Positions 1 to 5,700 of a stretch of 6,980 nucleotides of DNA are shown in pieces. Source of the DNA: Candidatus Iainarchaeum sp. (lineage in GTDB: Archaea > Iainarchaeota > Iainarchaeia > Iainarchaeales > DTGL01); NCBI GenBank assembly GCA_017608575.1, contig JAFCFP010000054.1, positions 1-6,980 on the forward strand. The letters are read 5' to 3'. The stretch's first letter is position 1. Each line of letters opens with the position of its first letter. The notes beneath the pieces were generated by a model. The model was not told where the DNA came from. It made no database searches and saw only the letters and a program-made list of their open reading frames with translations. A program made the position numbers and the translations under genes.

Positions 1-1525
1 CAGAGTCATCAGGCAACCATTGATATGCTTGAGTGCCTGGATTTCTTACTGCATATTGAAAGAAATGCAGTGGCTCAAATCTGGACATGTATTCAGGCAT
101 ATCCATGTGAATTAGGTCTTCATAGCTAGTGAGAATTTTTGAAATTTTTCTTCCATAATCAATTCTTGCCTGTCTTTCCATTGCACTTCCAAAACCGTAT
201 CTTTTAAGCACTTTTTCATATTGTCTTCTTGCTTCTTTGTAGAAAGCATTGTTTGTGCGCACTACTCCTCGAATATCTTTTGCCATTTTATAAATGCCTT
301 CCCTTGTTTTTGGATCGGTTATTTGGTCAAACCATCCGCCACGGTTAATCCATTCCTTTTCAAATTTTTTCCTGAAAGCCCTTGATTGCGCTAAATAACA
401 AGCATCAGTCCACCCGCCGTCAAGCACTTCCGTTAATTCATATCTTAGTTTTGCTGCATCAGGGTATTGAGCTGCTCTTGCCCAAATACGTTGTGACCTG
501 CGCCTTCCAAGGAATGAATCGGGACCAAAAAATTTCATTCTTATTTTGTCTGCTAGTGCTGATTGGGAAACCCTCCATGGAAACCTTCCCGGTCTTCCGA
601 ATTGCAGGAAAAGCTTTTTGGCTCTAAACCACAAAGCAGGGGCAGCTAGAGAGAGAACCATATCCCCTGAAAACCATTTGTTGTAGAGTTTGTCGAAAAG
701 GGAATACACTGAAATAATGCCTTGTGAAGTGTTTGTTTGGGAGGATGCACTGAAATTGTCTGCAAGAATCGAGTTTGGAATCATTTCCTTGTTCAATCGC
801 ACGTATCCTTCAATGTTGGAATCATTCAAATCAGAGAGAACTAAGTTGTCAGTGAACTGTTGCACTGCATTTTTGTCAATTTTTTCATCCGCTATGCCTG
901 TTTCCATTGCAATTCTTTTGAGGTCTTCTTCCGAGAGGTCTTCAATGGCAGTGCTTTTTTCCTCTTTTTTTAACTTGTTGATTAACGGCAGGTTTGAGAA
1001 AAAATCCGCTACTTTTCCAACCTCTTTGTTGAAAGCAGTTCCAGAATTCCTAAAATTTAGGTTTTTTTCCGTAAGAGGGCATGAAAGGTTTTTGTCTTCC
1101 AAGTCATTACAGCGCCCCACTCTGAGAGTGTCATCCAAAACCAATCCAAACGAGTAAGCGCCATAAATGTTATCATTCAGCAAATGCTGCATTTCAACAA
1201 CATCAAATTTTTCTCGCGCTAATTCGACTTTTGCTGCTTTATCTCCTTCCAATGGGACTATAATGGTTGGCTGTTCCAATAATTCACGGTTTGGATTCGG
1301 TTTTGTGCCAGAGCCTATTTCTTTTCCAATCAATCCATCAGCCAATAATTCAAGTATTTTTTGCGATTCCTCGTCTGTCATGCCAGCAATACTGCAAGTA
1401 TAATTCGCGCGCTCTACTTTTTGCTTGTTTTCTTCAAGGAAAGCTGTACCTGAAGAAAACGCAAAAGCATTTGTTGCATTCAACAGCAAAAAAACCGTAA
1501 TCCATGCAAACGCTTTTTTGTTCAT
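1..1525 (-). CDS. Large secreted or membrane-anchored protein, unknown family (C-terminus cut off by window edge)
   Basis: The frame is open from the ATG at 1525 to base 1, giving 508 residues with no stop, so the gene continues outside the window. The N-terminus is a clear Sec-type signal peptide: MNKK, a hydrophobic core (AFAWITVFLLL), then a likely cut after AFA at residue 22. Residues 23-285 are mixed and charged with three cysteines. Around residues 289-297 there is a short hydrophobic stretch (MVLSLAAPALW), after which the chain becomes strongly basic and aromatic (for example GRRRSQRIWARAAQ). If that stretch spans the membrane, the basic half would be cytoplasmic; otherwise the whole chain is outside. 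The start at 1525 is chosen because GGTGA at 1531-1535 precedes it by five bases; an in-frame ATG at 1546 is the alternative and would overlap the upstream gene. Cotranscription with the 1539-2078 membrane protein is likely. I do not recognise the family. Confidence 0.85.
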   Translation of the reverse strand, partial: MNKKAFAWITVFLLLNATNAFAFSSGTAFLEENKQKVERANYTCSIAGMTDEESQKILELLADGLIGKEIGSGTKPNPNRELLEQPTIIVPLEGDKAAKVELAREKFDVVEMQHLLNDNIYGAYSFGLVLDDTLRVGRCNDLEDKNLSCPLTEKNLNFRNSGTAFNKEVGKVADFFSNLPLINKLKKEEKSTAIEDLSEEDLKRIAMETGIADEKIDKNAVQQFTDNLVLSDLNDSNIEGYVRLNKEMIPNSILADNFSASSQTNTSQGIISVYSLFDKLYNKWFSGDMVLSLAAPALWFRAKKLFLQFGRPGRFPWRVSQSALADKIRMKFFGPDSFLGRRRSQRIWARAAQYPDAAKLRYELTEVLDGGWTDACYLAQSRAFRKKFEKEWINRGGWFDQITDPKTREGIYKMAKDIRGVVRTNNAFYKEARRQYEKVLKRYGFGSAMERQARIDYGRKISKILTSYEDLIHMDMPEYMSRFEPLHFFQYAVRNPGTQAYQWLPDDS

Positions 1526-1538
1526 TTTTTCACCTTTT

Positions 1539-2078
1539 TCACCCATAATACAAGTAAAAAATTATTCCACTTGGAACCCAGCTGAACGCAAACAACAGCA
1601 AACTGCATCCAATCAAAGTGCAAATAAACACTGCAATAAATGTTTTAATGTGAATATTCCATTTTTTTTTCTTTAACAAATCCAGTATCATTGAGCCAAG
1701 CAAGAGAAACGGCGAAAACAGCACTGTGAGGGTAAGCGCTACTAAAACTATTTTGAAAGCTGAATAGAACCAAAACAAGGCTATTTCGCTCAGGCCTGGC
1801 ACGAGTTCTTCAGGCATTGCTCCAAAATCCCATTCATTGCTAATGGCAATAAGGGGAAAAACATAGGTAAAAGCAGTGAATAAAAGAAATACTGAAAACA
1901 GTGAAATGAAAACAGAGGAAAACCATTTCAGTTTTAATTTTTTGGCTATTTTTTTTCTAATAAATGAAACCAGGAAAGAAAACGCAAAAAAAACAATTGA
2001 AAGAACCAGCGTTCCACGTAAGAGGAGCAATAGGGAAAGCAATAAATTCATCACCGCACTTACACTTATAAAATACAT
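1539..2078 (-). CDS. Multi-pass membrane protein, unknown function
   Basis: A 179-residue, very hydrophobic protein. Membrane segments appear at about residues 9-40 (long enough for a hairpin), 55-80, 99-133 and 144-178. They are separated by basic loops at 41-52 (RKKIAKKLKLKW) and 135-139 (KKKK), which should face the cytoplasm, and by an acidic loop at 81-98 (NEWDFGAMPEELVPG) that should face outward. No catalytic motif is visible. The stop overlaps the alternative start of the next gene and lies 13 bases before its preferred start, so the two are probably cotranscribed and may act together, for example as membrane partner and secreted protein. The start is uncertain: ATG 2078 has no good ribosome binding site and would be read from an almost leaderless message, while ATG 2051 (residue 10) is also plausible and loses no membrane segment. 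Confidence 0.75.
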   Translation of the reverse strand: MYFISVSAVMNLLLSLLLLLRGTLVLSIVFFAFSFLVSFIRKKIAKKLKLKWFSSVFISLFSVFLLFTAFTYVFPLIAISNEWDFGAMPEELVPGLSEIALFWFYSAFKIVLVALTLTVLFSPFLLLGSMILDLLKKKKWNIHIKTFIAVFICTLIGCSLLLFAFSWVPSGIIFYLYYG

Positions 2079-2097
2079 TTAACTCAATTAAATGTAT
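2073..2097. repeat. Perfect 10-base inverted repeat over the minus-strand start (candidate operator)
   Basis: ATACATTTAA (2073-2082) and TTAAATGTAT (2088-2097) are exact reverse complements separated by five bases (CTCAA). The left arm contains the ATG of the 1539-2078 gene, and the repeat lies where its transcription should begin. A further direct copy of ACATTTAA occurs at 2106-2113, inside the TATA region. The symmetry and position fit a dimeric repressor site, but AT-rich intergenic DNA makes short inverted repeats common, so function is inference. Confidence 0.5.
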
Positions 2098-2108
2098 ATG
2101 TTAACACA

Positions 2109-2116
2109 TTTAAATA
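2109..2116. promoter_or_regulatory. TATA box between divergent genes, possibly shared
   Basis: TTTAAATA matches the archaeal TATA consensus on the plus strand. A start about 25 bases on, near 2137-2141, would give a short leader containing the GAGGG site (2141-2145) of the 2152 gene. Read on the minus strand the same bases are TATTTAAA, and the predicted start near 2085-2088 would give a nearly leaderless message for ATG 2078. No other equally good TATA box is seen in the 73-base gap, so one element may serve both directions. Confidence 0.55.
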
Positions 2117-2151
2117 ACTTAAGGTATTAATTTAAGCAGTGAGGGATTCCA

Positions 2152-2832
2152 GTGGAAAAGCCAACAATAAAAGAAGAAGAGAATATTTCCCGAAAAGAAA
2201 AACGGTTTTATAGAAGGAACGCAAAGCTTTTTGACAAAATAAAAAGCCAAATCTTGCAGGCAAAAGGATTAAAGGAAAGGGAAAAACAAAAAATACTAAT
2301 GCGCTTGCGGTTCCAGCTTGAAGAATTGAAGGAAAAAGAAGGCATTGAAATGTCCTCTGCTATTTATAATCAAATGAAAAAACAGGGAACCGATATTGGA
2401 GAAATGGCTTCAAAGGAAGCTAAAAGAACTCGCGACAGGGGAAAAAGAAAAAAATTCAGTGAGGATGATTTGAACCTTATCGCTGACAATATTTACAACC
2501 AGTTAGTGGAAGACAGGAAAAGATTCGGCAGGCAAAGGCTGAGGCACAAAGAACCAAAAGAAATCTCTGGGAGAAAATTTGTTTCCTGGAGGGAAAGAAG
2601 AGGCATACCTCCATTAAATGAAACCAGTGAAAGCGAAGTTGAAAAGATTAAAAAGAACCTCGCTGAAAAACTTTCAGAAAAAGAGGACATTTTTGAAAAT
2701 GAGCTGGCATCGGATATTGCAGGAATAAAAGACCTCGAAGTTGAAGATATCTTAGGAGAAAAAAAACCAAAGAAGAAAAAAAGAAAAAAGGAAGAATTTG
2801 ACTTGGAAGGATTTGACACTGAAAGCATATAA
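2152..2832 (+). CDS. Lysine/arginine-rich helical cytoplasmic protein, unknown function
   Basis: A 226-residue protein starting at GTG, preceded six bases away by GAGGG (2141-2145). It has no signal peptide or membrane segment and no cysteine. Residues 12-65 are almost wholly charged and helix-forming, probably a coiled coil (KEREKQKILMRLRFQLEELK). Basic clusters follow at 91-101 (KRTRDRGKRKK) and 122-143, then an acidic, Ser-rich segment at 156-200 and a nearly pure lysine patch at 204-213 (KKPKKKKRKK) before an acidic tail. This composition suggests binding to nucleic acid, ribosome or an acidic partner, but no known domain is recognisable. It is the only plus-strand gene, divergent from the membrane and secreted pair and convergent with the pilin-like operon, so it appears separately transcribed. 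The opposite-strand reading frame inside it is a low-complexity shadow. Confidence 0.85.
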   Translation: MEKPTIKEEENISRKEKRFYRRNAKLFDKIKSQILQAKGLKEREKQKILMRLRFQLEELKEKEGIEMSSAIYNQMKKQGTDIGEMASKEAKRTRDRGKRKKFSEDDLNLIADNIYNQLVEDRKRFGRQRLRHKEPKEISGRKFVSWRERRGIPPLNETSESEVEKIKKNLAEKLSEKEDIFENELASDIAGIKDLEVEDILGEKKPKKKKRKKEEFDLEGFDTESI

Positions 2833-2869
2833 TTGGATTATTAATACAGTTTTATTGCAATATTAGGGT
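2833..2869. other. Short convergent intergenic gap
   Basis: The 37 bases separate the ends of the plus-strand basic-protein gene and the minus-strand pilin-like operon. They are AT-rich, with only a short TTTT run on the plus strand (2850-2853) and AAAA-type runs otherwise. No convincing hairpin terminator is seen; any bidirectional terminator here would rely on weak T tracts. Confidence 0.4.
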
Positions 2870-3631
2870 TTAAGGCGTTGCTTCAGTGCAATTCAAATAA
2901 TTTGAAGACAAAAGGTTTTCTCCTGCTGGACCTTGGGGAAATTCCTTTGAAGGCCAAAACACAAGACTCACATAAGAGCGCAGGTTTACAGGATCGTATC
3001 TATTGCTTCCAAGCGGTCTGAGTTTTTTAAGGTTCACTAAAACCCGTGGAGGCTTGTTTAATTCACCCAATTTCAGGAAAAGGTATCTGTCCAAATCATT
3101 GTCTGAAACAATTTTCCCCGCAACCGGTGGATTGCAGTAATAGAATTTTCTGGGTGGAGTGGCTGAATAGTCCGCTGCATAAATAAGCATGAAAACAAAT
3201 GAGTTTTTTTCATTTGCCGGAATCCAGGACTTGTTTTCGAATTCCTGTGGTGGAATGTAAATATAAAACAAATAATCATATGCCGGGCTTAGGGGCTGCA
3301 TTGTAGTGCTTATTGTTTTAAGCAATTGCTTTTTGGTTGAATCGCTTAAACGCGGATTGTTAGCGTAGTCTTCTTTCACCATTGCCAAAAGGTAATCCAC
3401 TTCGCTTGCATTGTCCAGTGTTTCATTTGGATGCCTTGGAACGCTTGAGTAAAGAATTGTTTGAAGCGCTGAAGCAGCATAATCTGTTCCATAAAGGCTC
3501 TTCATGCTTTTTTCAACATTCACTCCAAAAGAGCCACTGACTAAAAACATAAAAGAGGCAAGCCCTGTAACAATCATTAAAAGAAACATTGCATCAGTTA
3601 TTGCTGCTTGGCCTTTTGAATTCAATCCCAT
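2870..3631 (-). CDS. Pilin-like protein with KGQ class III signal, last gene of the operon
   Basis: A 253-residue protein with an N-terminal class III-type signal: MGLNSKG, predicted cut after Gly7, then QAAITDAMFLLMIVTGLASF as start of a helix of about 28 residues. Asp13 lies at mature position +6, near the place of the usual pilin Glu5. The rest is an extracytoplasmic domain with two cysteines (YYCNPP and the C-terminal LNCTE), which could form one disulfide, and several N-glycosylation sequons (NET, NAS, NKS, NCT). The start has GGTGG at 3636-3640, four bases upstream, and overlaps the end of the preceding gene by 10 bases, implying translational coupling. Its family role as a minor pilin or pseudopilin is inferred from the signal and neighbours. 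It is longer than typical archaeal major pilins, which favours an accessory or tip subunit. Confidence 0.85.
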   Translation of the reverse strand: MGLNSKGQAAITDAMFLLMIVTGLASFMFLVSGSFGVNVEKSMKSLYGTDYAASALQTILYSSVPRHPNETLDNASEVDYLLAMVKEDYANNPRLSDSTKKQLLKTISTTMQPLSPAYDYLFYIYIPPQEFENKSWIPANEKNSFVFMLIYAADYSATPPRKFYYCNPPVAGKIVSDNDLDRYLFLKLGELNKPPRVLVNLKKLRPLGSNRYDPVNLRSYVSLVFWPSKEFPQGPAGENLLSSNYLNCTEATP

Positions 3632-4119
3632 AAAACCACCACTAAAAGCATGGGTCTTATTGCAAAGCCACTGTGCACTGTTGAATCCTGAAAGGCAAAG
3701 GGAAACTTTCTCACAAGAACCTTTGTGTCAGTTCTGATTTTTTGGTCCATGTTGGTGCACTGCATTATTTCTCCATCCACCACAAGAACGCCCTGGTTTT
3801 CATTTACAAACTTAACAATGTCAAGCGATTCATTCATTGGAAGCTTCACTATTCCGACTTTGTAGTAAATGCTTCCAACATTGGTTATTCCATTGCATAA
3901 TTCTTTGAATTCCTCTGCATTGTTCATGTAACGGTCACCACGCAGCCTGTCGCTTATTTCAAGCAAACTTATTGCATTGCTGAATTCCCTTGTGCCCTTG
4001 TCCAATCGCTGGAATGTGGAAGTAAAAGAGGCAAAAAAAATCACCAAAGCAAAGAGTATTGGAATGAGACTTGGGAGGTCATCTCCAATAGGCCCAATGA
4101 ATCCTCTTTCTTTTTTCAT
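3622..4119 (-). CDS. Small single-helix surface protein with divergent pilin-like N-terminus (RGFIGPIGDD)
   Basis: A 165-residue protein beginning MKKERGFIGPIGDD and then a hydrophobic helix at about residues 15-36 (LPSLIPILFALVIFFASF). Arg5-Gly6 resembles a class III cleavage site, but Phe replaces Gln at +1, and two prolines, three further glycines and a paired Asp precede the helix, so processing by a prepilin peptidase is uncertain. The remaining 130 residues look extracytoplasmic, with two cysteines (ELCNG and MQCTN) and one sequon (NES). The start has GAGGG (4126-4130) six bases upstream and lies two bases after the stop of the previous gene. The end overlaps the next gene by 10 bases. 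Function unknown; the operon suggests a component of the same surface structure, perhaps a membrane-retained assembly subunit. Confidence 0.82.
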   Translation of the reverse strand: MKKERGFIGPIGDDLPSLIPILFALVIFFASFTSTFQRLDKGTREFSNAISLLEISDRLRGDRYMNNAEEFKELCNGITNVGSIYYKVGIVKLPMNESLDIVKFVNENQGVLVVDGEIMQCTNMDQKIRTDTKVLVRKFPFAFQDSTVHSGFAIRPMLLVVVLWD

Positions 4120-4121
4120 TT

Positions 4122-4751
4122 TCAGCCCTCGGTTTCAATACAGTCACTTGGTTTGCCGCGCATTGCTTTTACAATGCCTCCAACGGTTTGCTCTCTGTCA
4201 AGGCAAGAACCAGAAAAATGGGAAGTGCATGGAATTATATAAATGTTTTTTTTGCCTTTATATGTTTCTTTTATTATTACCAAGCTGTCATTGATTTCAG
4301 CAAGTCTTGCCTGTGGGTCAAGAACCGTTTTATCCGCTTCATTCAAGGAATTGGTGAGGCTGTCCCAATCAAAAATGTGAATTTGGCCATTCAATTCAAT
4401 TTTTTGTGATGCTATAACGCTTTGTTTTTTTCTTTCCTTTGTCGGCCGACGGGTTATTTCAATTATTAACTGGGATTTTTGAGGCAATTCGTTTTTTCTG
4501 ATGTTCATTACATAGTAAAGGCTGCCACTGTAAAGGCTTTTAATGCTTGGTGGAATTGAAAGTTCTCTTTTGGCGCAGATTTCATCGCTTTCAATAACGC
4601 CACTGACTAATTGCTGTGTTTTTCTGGCAATCCGGTTTGCTTGCTGGCCAATGCCTATTTCATCAAGCCCGTAAGTGAAAAAAACAATTATTGCAAAAAG
4701 CGCTGTGACAAGAATGAGGAGGTTAAGCTTGCTTAAAGCAAATCCAATCAT
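4122..4751 (-). CDS. Single-helix surface protein without RGQ signal, pilus-operon component
   Basis: A 209-residue protein starting MIGFALSKLNLLILVTALFA, a hydrophobic helix to about residue 28, then a polar domain predicted to be outside the cell with four cysteines (ICAK, IPCTS, GSCLD, SDCIE) and one sequon (NDS). It lacks the Arg/Lys-Gly-Gln cleavage motif of its neighbours, so it may be an uncleaved membrane-anchored subunit; cutting after Gly3 cannot be excluded. The ATG at 4751 is chosen because it forms an ATGA overlap with the stop of the upstream gene and has GGAAGG at 4759-4764, seven bases ahead. A longer reading from a TTG at 4775 adds eight residues but would bury that site inside the gene. 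Family not recognised. Confidence 0.82.
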   Translation of the reverse strand: MIGFALSKLNLLILVTALFAIIVFFTYGLDEIGIGQQANRIARKTQQLVSGVIESDEICAKRELSIPPSIKSLYSGSLYYVMNIRKNELPQKSQLIIEITRRPTKERKKQSVIASQKIELNGQIHIFDWDSLTNSLNEADKTVLDPQARLAEINDSLVIIKETYKGKKNIYIIPCTSHFSGSCLDREQTVGGIVKAMRGKPSDCIETEG

Positions 4752-5320
4752 TGCCTTCCCTTCCTGTAAGCGCAAACCACTGGAAACGCGTGGTTTGGCG
4801 GAGTCACATTGAACATTTCATAATTGCCCATTGGAATTGATTCATGCAAGTCAAACAATTCATATGGTGGATCTTCTGTTGAACGATCACGGCATTCCCC
4901 TGGAGAGGACTGGTCTTTAAAATTTGTAACCTTTGGAATGTTAACGCAAAGCCTTGTGCTGTAACCTTTTGACTTGTATTCCAAGGCAACACATGAATCT
5001 CTAGCGTCCCCGCACAGAGAAGAACAAAAAGGAGCGTTTCCGTGGACTTTTAGTTTTACTTCTGATTCTTTAAAGCATCCTGCTGGAAGCCTGAAAGTGA
5101 ACCTTGTGGGAAAGCCATCGTTTGTAGTGGACTGAATGTTTACCTTTAAATCCTGCAATGCGTTGTCAATTTGCATTTTGCATTGCTCGTTGTGCCATTG
5201 GTCCATTAAAATTGCTCCCACTGTGAGCACAAAACCCATTATTATTACTGCTACAAGCAATTCAAAAGGCGCTGCCTCTTGACCTCTCACTCCAAAAACC
5301 AAAGCCATAAACAAAACCAT
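4748..5320 (-). CDS. Cys-rich pilin-like protein with RGQ class III signal
   Basis: A 190-residue protein: MVLFMALVFGVRG, predicted prepilin-peptidase cut after Gly13, then QEAAPFELLVAVIIMGFVL as start of a long hydrophobic helix to about residue 39. The outer domain holds eight cysteines, several close together (APFCSSLCGDARDSC), consistent with up to four disulfides, and one sequon (NVT). The frame is open upstream to 5446, but those 42 extra residues are Cys/His-rich shadow sequence over the neighbouring 57-residue gene and would place the signal internally. The ATG at 5320 forms a TAATG junction with that gene's stop, so reinitiation is likely. A second in-frame ATG at 5308 is also possible and leaves the signal intact. 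The signal follows the same Phe-Glu/Gln/Arg-Leu/Met-Leu pattern as the genes ending at 5689 and 6363. Likely a minor pilin or pseudopilin. Confidence 0.85.
   Translation of the reverse strand: MVLFMALVFGVRGQEAAPFELLVAVIIMGFVLTVGAILMDQWHNEQCKMQIDNALQDLKVNIQSTTNDGFPTRFTFRLPAGCFKESEVKLKVHGNAPFCSSLCGDARDSCVALEYKSKGYSTRLCVNIPKVTNFKDQSSPGECRDRSTEDPPYELFDLHESIPMGNYEMFNVTPPNHAFPVVCAYRKGRQ
4754..4764 (-). promoter_or_regulatory. Ribosome binding site deciding the start at 4751
   Basis: On the minus strand the bases read GGAAGGGAAGG, two overlapping GGAAGG-like sites just before the ATGA junction. They support initiation at 4751 rather than at the TTG at 4775, and lie within the last codons of the upstream gene. 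Confidence 0.6.
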
Positions 5321-5493
5321 TACTTGCCAATGTTTCCAGAAGTGCGCGTGACAATTTCCTGGGATTGCTGGAACATTGGCTTTACAAGACTTATCAAAAG
5401 CAGTGCGGCTATAACCAATACAAGCAAAAAGTAAACCGATGACCATTCCCCTTGCGCACTTTCTTCCAGCAAAAAATCATTTAATTCAGGCAT
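5320..5493 (-). CDS. 57-residue single-helix protein, first gene of the operon
   Basis: A short gene supported by its position. It starts at ATG 5493, 30 bases after a good TATA box, and ends in a TAA that overlaps the next ATG (TAATG). The product is MPELNDFLLEESAQGEWSSV followed by a hydrophobic helix at about residues 20-37 (YFLLVLVIAALLLISLV) and a short polar tail ending TSGNIGK; it has no cysteine. Gly15 before Glu16 could be a prepilin-like cut (AQG/EWSSV), with Glu at +1, but the 14-residue acidic leader is unlike the basic leaders of class III signals, so it may simply be a small membrane protein. There is only a weak GGAT ahead of the start, and the predicted leader is under 15 bases, so the message may be translated as nearly leaderless. 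The operon suggests a small assembly or anchoring factor. Confidence 0.75.
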   Translation of the reverse strand: MPELNDFLLEESAQGEWSSVYFLLVLVIAALLLISLVKPMFQQSQEIVTRTSGNIGK

Positions 5494-5523
5494 ACTTATC
5501 CGAATAAATTAAAGCAAAAGAAC

Positions 5524-5531
5524 TATTTAAA
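5524..5531 (-). promoter_or_regulatory. TATA box of the five-gene operon
   Basis: The minus strand reads GCAAGG directly followed by TTTAAATA, a consensus archaeal TATA box with a purine-rich element before it. Transcription about 25 bases on would start near 5500-5503, only 7-10 bases before the ATG at 5493. It lies between the degenerate gene copy and the first operon gene and is the best promoter in the window. Confidence 0.7.
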
Positions 5532-5567
5532 CCTTGCCCAGTCAGCCACAAAACAAAGAATGAAAAA

Positions 5568-5645
5568 TCAATGAGCATACCTTAGTGCAATCAGGCAACA
5601 CATTGCTTCATCTTCAATGCACGGACAATCAGAAGCCCACTCTGG
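5568..5645 (-). pseudogene. Start-less remnant of a paralogue of the 5689-6231 pilin-like gene
   Basis: In one frame the minus strand reads PEWASDCPCIEDEAMCCLIA then LRYAH and a stop. The intact neighbour ends with DSDWISDCPCVDQDEMCCVV then MLRKR and a stop. The spacing of all four cysteines (CPC, then MCC), the Trp-x-Ser-Asp lead and the Leu-Arg near the end are shared, and many matching codons differ only at the third base, so the two are homologous and have diverged for some time. The frame is open upstream only to a TGA at 5700-5702, and the 43 codons between contain no ATG, GTG or TTG before the conserved part. There is no signal or helix. This is best read as the 3' remnant of a tandem duplicate whose front part has been lost. 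Confidence 0.75.
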
Positions 5646-5667
5646 TTTTATTATTCCACGCTTTAGG

Positions 5668-5700
5668 AAAAATAAAATAAAGGAAGCGTTAACGCTTCCT
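5668..5700 (-). terminator. Hairpin plus T-rich tract after the 5689-6231 gene
   Basis: Bases 5681-5700 are a perfect 20-base palindrome: stem AGGAAGCG and CGCTTCCT with loop TTAA. On the minus strand a T-rich tract follows at once (TTATTTTATTTTT, 5668-5680). The stop codon TAA of the pilin-like gene lies in the loop, so its last codons form the stem. The layout is that of an intrinsic terminator and would separate this gene from the five-gene operon. Archaea often rely on T tracts alone, so the hairpin could instead protect the 3' end. Confidence 0.65.

Noticed and set aside
382..1676. Plus-strand open frames at 382-627, 690-1157, 1167-1403, 1267-1500 and 1425-1676
   Set aside because: All lie opposite the single long minus-strand secreted-protein frame or its upstream neighbour, lack ribosome binding sites and have no coherent protein features.
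2493..2828. Minus-strand Ser/Phe-rich frame opposite the basic-protein gene
   Set aside because: Its Phe/Ser runs are simply the complement of the Lys/Glu codons on the plus strand; no start signal.
4752..4775. TTG start at 4775 for the 4122-4751 gene
   Set aside because: A rare start with no ribosome binding site of its own; the ATGA overlap at 4751 with GGAAGG ahead is better. It would, however, add a Gly-Lys near the helix, so it is not fully excluded.
5321..5446. N-terminal extension of the Cys-rich pilin-like gene to an upstream start at 5446
   Set aside because: It overlaps the 57-residue gene in another frame, has odd Cys/His/Trp composition and would leave the class III signal internal. 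The TAATG junction at 5320 is the natural start.
5568..5699. Treating the C-terminal remnant as a functional small gene
   Set aside because: No ATG, GTG or TTG occurs between the upstream stop and the conserved motif, and there is no signal peptide or helix, unlike every relative here.
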